A stretch of DNA of 52,228 nt from DTDR01 sp964505415 (GTDB taxonomy: Bacteria; Hydrothermota; Tepidihabitantia; Tepidihabitantales; DTDR01): NCBI GenBank assembly GCA_964505415.1, contig CAZDHW010000013.1, positions 1 through 52,228 on the forward strand. Direction: 5' to 3'. Under the pieces are notes generated by a model. It searched no databases. It was given only the letters and a program-made list of their open reading frames with translations, and was not told the DNA's origin. Numbering within the stretch: the stretch's first letter is position 1; the number at the start of each line of letters is the position of its first letter. This document shows positions 47,776 through 52,228 of the stretch, piece after piece. A program made the position numbers and the translations under genes.

Positions 47776-49516
47776 AGGAATACTTTTCCAAAGCTATTCC
47801 TTCTTTTTTAAGGCGTTTTTTGAGATATCTAATTACTTCTTGAGTGGTAGAAAATTTTAACACTTTTTCCGCTAATTCTTTACAGAAATCAGTATCCAAA
47901 AGGGAAATAAATTCCTTAGCCCGGGGTATAAATTGGGGTGCCATAGATAATTCGTCAATTCCCATTCCGATTAAAAGAATTATCCCCAAAATTTCGCTTG
48001 CCATTTCGCCACATAAGCCAACCCAAATACCATTTTTGTGAGCCTTTTCAATCGTTTCTTTAATCAATCTTAAAACTGAAGGATGATAGTGACTGAAGAG
48101 ATAAGCAATTTTTTCGTTGCCCCGATCACAAGCTAAAGTGTATTGGGTTAAATCGTTAGAACCGATAGAAAAGAAATTACAAATTTTTGCTAAGACATCA
48201 GCTAAAAATACCGAAGAAGGGGTTTCGACCATTATCCCTAAATCAATATTTTCGTCAAAGGGAATCTTTTGGGCTCTAAGTTCTTCTTTCAGTTCGTTTA
48301 AAATTTTTTTAGTATTAACTACTTCTTCAATAGTGCTCACCATTGGTAACATTATCTTTATACTGCCATAAGCCGAAGCCCGCAGAATTGCTTTCAGTTG
48401 GGTTTTAAAAAAATCTAAATTGGCAAGACAAAATCTTATTCCCCGCCAACCTAAAAAAGGATTGTTTTCCTGATAACCCGGAATTAGTTTATCTCCACCT
48501 AAATCAAAGGTTCTAATAATTACAAAATAGGGTTTCATTATTTCCGCCACTTCTTTATAAATAGTGAACTGTTCTTCTTCGGAAGGTAAATTTCTTTTAG
48601 ATAAAAAGAGATACTCTGTCCGAAAAAGGCCAATCCCTTTGGCACCGTATTCTTTTGCGGTCACTGCTTCGCAAAGAAATTCAATATTAGCCGAAATATC
48701 AATCTCTTTACCATCTTTGGTTTTTGTCTCTTTGGCAGTGGTTATTAACCTTCTTTTTTTGGCAAATTCTTCTTTCTCTTTTTCATAAAATTTTATTCTT
48801 TTTTCTGAAGGATTAAAGATTACCATTCCCCGATTTCCGTCAATAATTGCTTCATAAGCCTTTGTTCCGTAATTTAAAAGATTTTCAACACCCACAACTG
48901 CTGGGATATCTTTCGCCTTTGCCATAATGGCCACATGAGAAGTTTTACCGCCCATTTCTAAGGCAACCCCTAAAATATAATCTTTGTCTAAAATCGCCAT
49001 ATTCATCGGCGTCAACGAGCGGGCCAGTAAAACACATTTTTCTTTTGGCTTTAAAAGGGAAAAAAGCTTATCACTATTTTGTAATTTCCCAATAACCGAT
49101 AAACAGACATCAAATATTTCTAATCCCTTATCAACAAAGACCGTTGTTTCCTTACTTAAAAAGAAAGTATGGTATTTTTTAATTACTTCTAAATAAGCAT
49201 ATTCGGCATTTACTTTTTCTTTACTAATAAAATTTTTAACCTCGTCAATAATTAATGGGTCGGTAAGAAAAGCAATTTGGATTCGGATAAATTCGGCAAT
49301 ATCTTTACCAATTTCCGTCCTCACTTTTTGGTAAATTTTTTCCAAATCTTCTTTACTTAAAGAAATGGCCTTTTCCAGACGTTCCAATTCTTTAAGCACC
49401 TCATCAGCTTCAATTATCTTTTTCTCAATAGTTGGCAATTCTGGACGATAAATTTCTATTTTTCCGTAACCAAAACCACTATTAACTGGAATTCCTCTTA
49501 AAATTCTTTCTCTCAT
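47768..49516 (-). CDS. ptsI: PTS enzyme I (PEP-protein phosphotransferase)
   Basis: A 582-aa cytosolic kinase that takes phosphate from PEP and passes it to HPr. The phospho-histidine is in GGKTSHVAIMAKAKDIPAVVG (about 192). The PEP-binding barrel has GLFRTEYLFL, IIRTFDLGGDK, FLGWRGIRF, SIGSNDLTQY and the catalytic cysteine in GLCGEMASE. Length and motif order are those of canonical EI. It follows ptsH by an ATGA overlap. No sugar-specific EII genes are in the window. Confidence 0.96.
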   Translation of the reverse strand: MRERILRGIPVNSGFGYGKIEIYRPELPTIEKKIIEADEVLKELERLEKAISLSKEDLEKIYQKVRTEIGKDIAEFIRIQIAFLTDPLIIDEVKNFISKEKVNAEYAYLEVIKKYHTFFLSKETTVFVDKGLEIFDVCLSVIGKLQNSDKLFSLLKPKEKCVLLARSLTPMNMAILDKDYILGVALEMGGKTSHVAIMAKAKDIPAVVGVENLLNYGTKAYEAIIDGNRGMVIFNPSEKRIKFYEKEKEEFAKKRRLITTAKETKTKDGKEIDISANIEFLCEAVTAKEYGAKGIGLFRTEYLFLSKRNLPSEEEQFTIYKEVAEIMKPYFVIIRTFDLGGDKLIPGYQENNPFLGWRGIRFCLANLDFFKTQLKAILRASAYGSIKIMLPMVSTIEEVVNTKKILNELKEELRAQKIPFDENIDLGIMVETPSSVFLADVLAKICNFFSIGSNDLTQYTLACDRGNEKIAYLFSHYHPSVLRLIKETIEKAHKNGIWVGLCGEMASEILGIILLIGMGIDELSMAPQFIPRAKEFISLLDTDFCKELAEKVLKFSTTQEVIRYLKKRLKKEGIALEKYSYV

Positions 49517-49767
49517 TCTCTACTGATAAATTTTTTTAAAGCGCTTAGTGCCTCCTTTTCATCTGGACCATCAGCTTCAATTATCAATTCACTTCCTTTT
49601 TCGGCAGCCAAAGTTAAAAGGGAAAGGATACTTTTGCCGTTAACCCAAATTCCATCTTTACAGACTCTTATCTTTGACTTAAATTTCTCCGCAATCTTAA
49701 CAAACTCCGCGGCTGGTCTTGCGTGTAAACCAATTTCAATCATTAATTTCATCTTCTCTCTTACCAT
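49513..49767 (-). CDS. ptsH: phosphocarrier protein HPr
   Basis: 84 aa. Active-site His15 in IGLHARPAAEFV and regulatory Ser46 in NGKSILSLLTLAAEKG, both at canonical numbers if ATG 49767 is used, which is why I choose it over ATG 49752. It accepts phosphate from EI. Ser46 suggests control by an HPr kinase/phosphorylase. A TATAAT at the start codon and another 13 bp upstream make the promoter assignment uncertain. First gene of the operon ending with tgt. Confidence 0.95.
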   Translation of the reverse strand: MVREKMKLMIEIGLHARPAAEFVKIAEKFKSKIRVCKDGIWVNGKSILSLLTLAAEKGSELIIEADGPDEKEALSALKKFISRE

Positions 49768-49810
49768 TATATCTTAAATAATTATAATTATCAATATCAA
49801 AATAAGCAAG

Positions 49811-51553
49811 TTATCCCCATAAAGAGACAAACTGCCATTTTTTAGTAGAAAAATAGCCCCTATCGGTTAATTTAATTTCGGGAATTACTGGTAGGGCAAG
49901 AAAAGAAAGGGTAATAAAAGGATTGGTTAAAGTCGAGCCCAATTTTTTGGTAAGTTCAATCAAATTTTTTAATTGGCTGGCCACTTCTTTTGCCTTTAAA
50001 TTGCTCATCAAGCCGGCAATTGGCAGGGGAAGATAGCCAAGAATTTCTTCTTTTCTACTGACCACCAAACCACCTTTTAATTGAATCACTTTATTAATTG
50101 CCGAAACTAAACTTTCGTCATCGGCACCGCAAGCAATAATGTGATGGGAATCGTGGGCAACCGAAGAGGCAATAGCGCCTTCTTTCAAATTAAAACCGCA
50201 AACAAAACCAATACCCAATTGAGGAATTTTTTTGTGGCGATTGATAACCACCAGCTTTAAAATATCCCGCGATGGGTCACAAACCACCTGATTTTTCTCG
50301 ATTTTGGGATAAAGCAAAAGTTCTTCGGTAACAATCTGATTAGGGATTATTTTGATAGCCCTTAATAATTTTTCGCTAAAGGCATTGACCAAAAACAATT
50401 CTTTATTTAATTTCTTAACTTTAATTGTCTGGTAAACATAGTTAAAGCTACTCTTTTTAAAATCCCTTTTAAAAATAGTTAAAAGTCTTTCCCTTTCAAC
50501 AACTACCTTACCATTTTTTATAAGATAAATAGTTCTAAAATCTTTTAAATCTTCGACAATATTAATATCGGCTTGATAACCGCAGGCAATTAAACCCAAT
50601 CTTCTAAAACCAAAAAATTTTGCGGGATTAAAAGTTACCATTCTTACTGCTAAATGGGCAGGAATATTAAAAGCTACTGCCTTTTTCAAAATCCGATTCA
50701 AATGACCAAAATTAATTAATTCTTCTGGATGGATATCATCGGAAACAAAGATTAACCGGTCAATATTCTCATTATTTATCAAATCCTTCAAATCTAAAAA
50801 ATTCTTAGCGGCACTTCCTTCCCTGATCATTATCCACATTCCCTTTTTCAATTTCTCTTTGGCTTCTTTTAAATTAGTTATCTCGTGGTCAGAATAGATT
50901 CCCGAAGCTAAATAGGCATTCAGCTGTTTGCCCGAAAGATAAGGTGAATGGCCATCAATAATTTTATTATTTTCTTCCGTATAATGGATTTTCGCAATCA
51001 AATCCTTCTCCAAATTTATCACTCCTAAAAAATTCATTACTTCACCCAAACCGATTATTCTTTTATTTTTCATTAAATTTTTAAAGTCGGAAAAACTTAT
51101 CTTAAAAGGTAAATCCTCAAAAGGTGTTGCGGGCACACAGGAAGGAAAATAAAAAAAGAAATCAACTAATAAATTTTCACTTTCCTTCAAAAAATATTTT
51201 ATCCCCTTTATACCCAAAACATTGGTAATTTCGTGGGGGTCAGCGATAATGGTGGTTGTTCCGGAAAGCAAGGCATAATGGGCAAACTCTGGAAGGGAAA
51301 GAAGGGAGCTTTCAATATGGATATGGCTTTCAATAAATCCGGGCAGAAGATAAAGACCACCAACATCAATTATTCTTTCAGCCTCTTGATACTCTTTACC
51401 AATGCCAGCAATATAGCCATTTTCAATCAAAACATTATCTTCTTCAATTTCACCACTAAAAAGATTTAAAATCTTTCCGTTTTTTAAAAGTAAAGAACCT
51501 TTCTTTTCTCCTTTGGCAGCCTGGATTAAAGAAACTAAATCACTTTTCTTCAT
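49811..51553 (-). CDS. ade: adenine deaminase
   Basis: Converts adenine to hypoxanthine. About 580 aa in the amidohydrolase fold: metal site LPGFIESHIHIESS, TTTIIADPHEITNV, a conserved DGHSPYLSG and YSDHEIT, VSDDIHPEEL, and the C-terminal ASSVAHDSHHIIACGADDESL and GGLVV stretches of AdeC. The frame is open further upstream to 51670, but MKKSDLVSLI at 51553 matches the family start and overlaps hpt by only 14 bp. With hpt it channels adenine to hypoxanthine to IMP. Confidence 0.93.
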   Translation of the reverse strand: MKKSDLVSLIQAAKGEKKGSLLLKNGKILNLFSGEIEEDNVLIENGYIAGIGKEYQEAERIIDVGGLYLLPGFIESHIHIESSLLSLPEFAHYALLSGTTTIIADPHEITNVLGIKGIKYFLKESENLLVDFFFYFPSCVPATPFEDLPFKISFSDFKNLMKNKRIIGLGEVMNFLGVINLEKDLIAKIHYTEENNKIIDGHSPYLSGKQLNAYLASGIYSDHEITNLKEAKEKLKKGMWIMIREGSAAKNFLDLKDLINNENIDRLIFVSDDIHPEELINFGHLNRILKKAVAFNIPAHLAVRMVTFNPAKFFGFRRLGLIACGYQADINIVEDLKDFRTIYLIKNGKVVVERERLLTIFKRDFKKSSFNYVYQTIKVKKLNKELFLVNAFSEKLLRAIKIIPNQIVTEELLLYPKIEKNQVVCDPSRDILKLVVINRHKKIPQLGIGFVCGFNLKEGAIASSVAHDSHHIIACGADDESLVSAINKVIQLKGGLVVSRKEEILGYLPLPIAGLMSNLKAKEVASQLKNLIELTKKLGSTLTNPFITLSFLALPVIPEIKLTDRGYFSTKKWQFVSLWG

Positions 51554-52073
51554 CGATTTCAATATAACCAATATAAGGTAAATGGCGGAATCTTTCAGCG
51601 TAGTCAATACCGTAACCGACAACAAACTTATTTTCAACCTTAAAACCCAAATAATCAATGGGAATTTCAATCTTATGTCTTTCGGGTTTAGCCAAAAGGG
51701 CGCAGATTTTTATTGTCCGGGGTTTTTTTAGTTTAAGATGGTTTAACAAATATTGCAAAGTTAGACCAGTATCAACAATATCTTCCACCAGTAAAACATC
51801 TTTATTCTCAATGGGAAAAGAGACATCAGCAACAATTTTTACTATTCCCGAGCTTTCGGTTGCTTTTCCGTAACTACTGACCGTAATAAAATCACAAAAA
51901 ACAGGGATTTTTAACTCTCTAATCAAATCGGCTAAAAAAACAAAAGCCCCTTTCAAAATACCGATAACTACCAATTCTTTTTCGTAATAATCCTTACTTA
52001 TCTTTTCGGCAAGCTCCTTTACCTTTTTATTGATCTCTTCTTTTTTTATTAAAGGGAAGACTTTAATTGTCAT
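51540..52073 (-). CDS. hpt: hypoxanthine(-guanine) phosphoribosyltransferase
   Basis: 177 aa. The PRPP-binding motif is VLLVEDIVDTGLTLQYL (94-110), and KGAFVFLADLIR and FITVSSYGKATESSG (flexible loop) are typical of HPRT. The frame is open upstream into the tRNA gene (giving an antisense-tRNA peptide), but ATG 52073 (MTIKVFPL) is the natural start. It has no Shine-Dalgarno and lies only 11 bp after the tRNA 3' end, so both are probably on one transcript. Confidence 0.94.
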   Translation of the reverse strand: MTIKVFPLIKKEEINKKVKELAEKISKDYYEKELVVIGILKGAFVFLADLIRELKIPVFCDFITVSSYGKATESSGIVKIVADVSFPIENKDVLLVEDIVDTGLTLQYLLNHLKLKKPRTIKICALLAKPERHKIEIPIDYLGFKVENKFVVGYGIDYAERFRHLPYIGYIEIDEEK

Positions 52074-52084
52074 AAAATTTAAAA

Positions 52085-52158
52085 TCGGGGCGACTGGATT
52101 TGAACCAGCGACCTCTTGGTCCCGAACCAAGCGCGCTAAACCGCTGCGCTACGCCCCG
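52085..52158 (-). tRNA. tRNA-Pro (anticodon CGG)
   Basis: On the minus strand the acceptor arms CGGGGCG and CGCCCCG pair perfectly (7 bp). The D arm is GCGC...GCGC, the anticodon arm CTTGG-TTCGGGA-CCAAG gives CGG at positions 34-36, and the T arm is GCTGG-TTCAAAT-CCAGT. The discriminator base is A and CCA is not encoded. 74 nt without CCA. Confidence 0.97.
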
Positions 52159-52166
52159 TTAAAATT

Positions 52167-52195
52167 ATTTTAACAAAATCTTTTTAACTTTTCAA
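52167..52195 (-). promoter_or_regulatory. promoter of tRNA-Pro and hpt
   Basis: Minus strand TTGAAA (52195-52190), 17 bp, TAAAAT (52172-52167), then 8 bp to the 5' end of the tRNA. No separate promoter is seen between the tRNA and hpt. Confidence 0.75.
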
Positions 52196-52228
52196 TGAAA
52201 ATTACTCCGTGGCGCCATAGGATTTTAG

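Noticed and set aside
51554..51670. 39-residue N-terminal extension of adenine deaminase
   Set aside because: It lies entirely within hpt and has no family similarity. MKKSDLVSLI at 51553 is the natural start.
52074..52130. Longer hpt N-terminus reading MVRDQEVAGSNPVAP
   Set aside because: This is translation of the tRNA-Pro gene (minus strand), a well-known annotation artefact. The protein starts at 52073.
52179..52228. Possible tRNA 3' end at the right edge (minus strand CCTATGGCGCCA)
   Set aside because: The T-loop spacing and the invariant C56 do not fit, and the rest is outside the window.

Overview
This window looks like a compact, AT-rich bacterial chromosome segment. The bacterial markers are gyrB, infB, nusA, rimP, rbfA, prfA/prmC, zinc-type ribosomal protein L28, type IV pilus ATPase and platform genes, and mltG. 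The accessory genes are often seen in thermophiles or shared with archaea: stand-alone TrpB2, a His-type sulfide-dependent THI4, a DRG/TGS-type GTPase, M42 peptidase and HDAC-fold deacetylase. Genes overlap constantly. I infer an uncultured thermophile-like bacterium, possibly of the WOR-3/Stahlbacteria type, but nothing here fixes the taxon.

Layout. Bases 1-670 are a CRISPR array (29-bp repeats, 36-37-bp spacers) that enters from the left edge; no cas genes are present. From 671 the regular array gives way to 1.36 kb of small, overlapping, virus-like genes. These are interrupted at 1634-1662 and closed at 2030-2058 by single perfect copies of the same repeat. Then come hbd-DUF4177-cvpA-ruvX-mltG and gyrB-M42 peptidase (+); pilB-pilC (-); trpB2 (-); a 72-aa orphan (+); and a minus-strand operon mutM-asparaginase-prfA-prmC-nadK-pgsA-PPC. 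A three-gene DUF2229/BadF-type ATPase operon (+) precedes rbfA-truB-ribF-rpmB-gmd-rmd (+), which converges on rimP-nusA-infB-DUF503-yjbQ (-).

From 29692 to 30602 there are no confident protein genes. The right third of this stretch (30270-30602) is clearly richer in GC and holds three long hairpins, which I read as an unidentified structured RNA or leader. It precedes a lipoprotein gene and an outer-membrane-barrel-like gene. Next are a DRG-like GTPase, then an operon of a beta-solenoid/HEAT protein, an HDAC-fold deacetylase, glycosyltransferases, a flippase and a polysaccharide-deacetylase-like protein (surface polysaccharide). THI4 and a ComEA-like protein follow. The minus operon ptsH-ptsI-PGI/PMI-sugar nucleotidyltransferase-tgt comes next, then tRNA-Pro(CGG)-hpt-ade (purine salvage) at the right edge.

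Two features run through the whole window. Promoters fit TTGAnn-N16/17-TAnAAT closely. In at least eight operons the -10 box ends only 5-8 bp before the start codon with no Shine-Dalgarno sequence, so these mRNAs are probably leaderless; other operons have strong AGGAGG sites. All convergent gene pairs overlap or nearly touch, leaving no room for standard intrinsic terminators.
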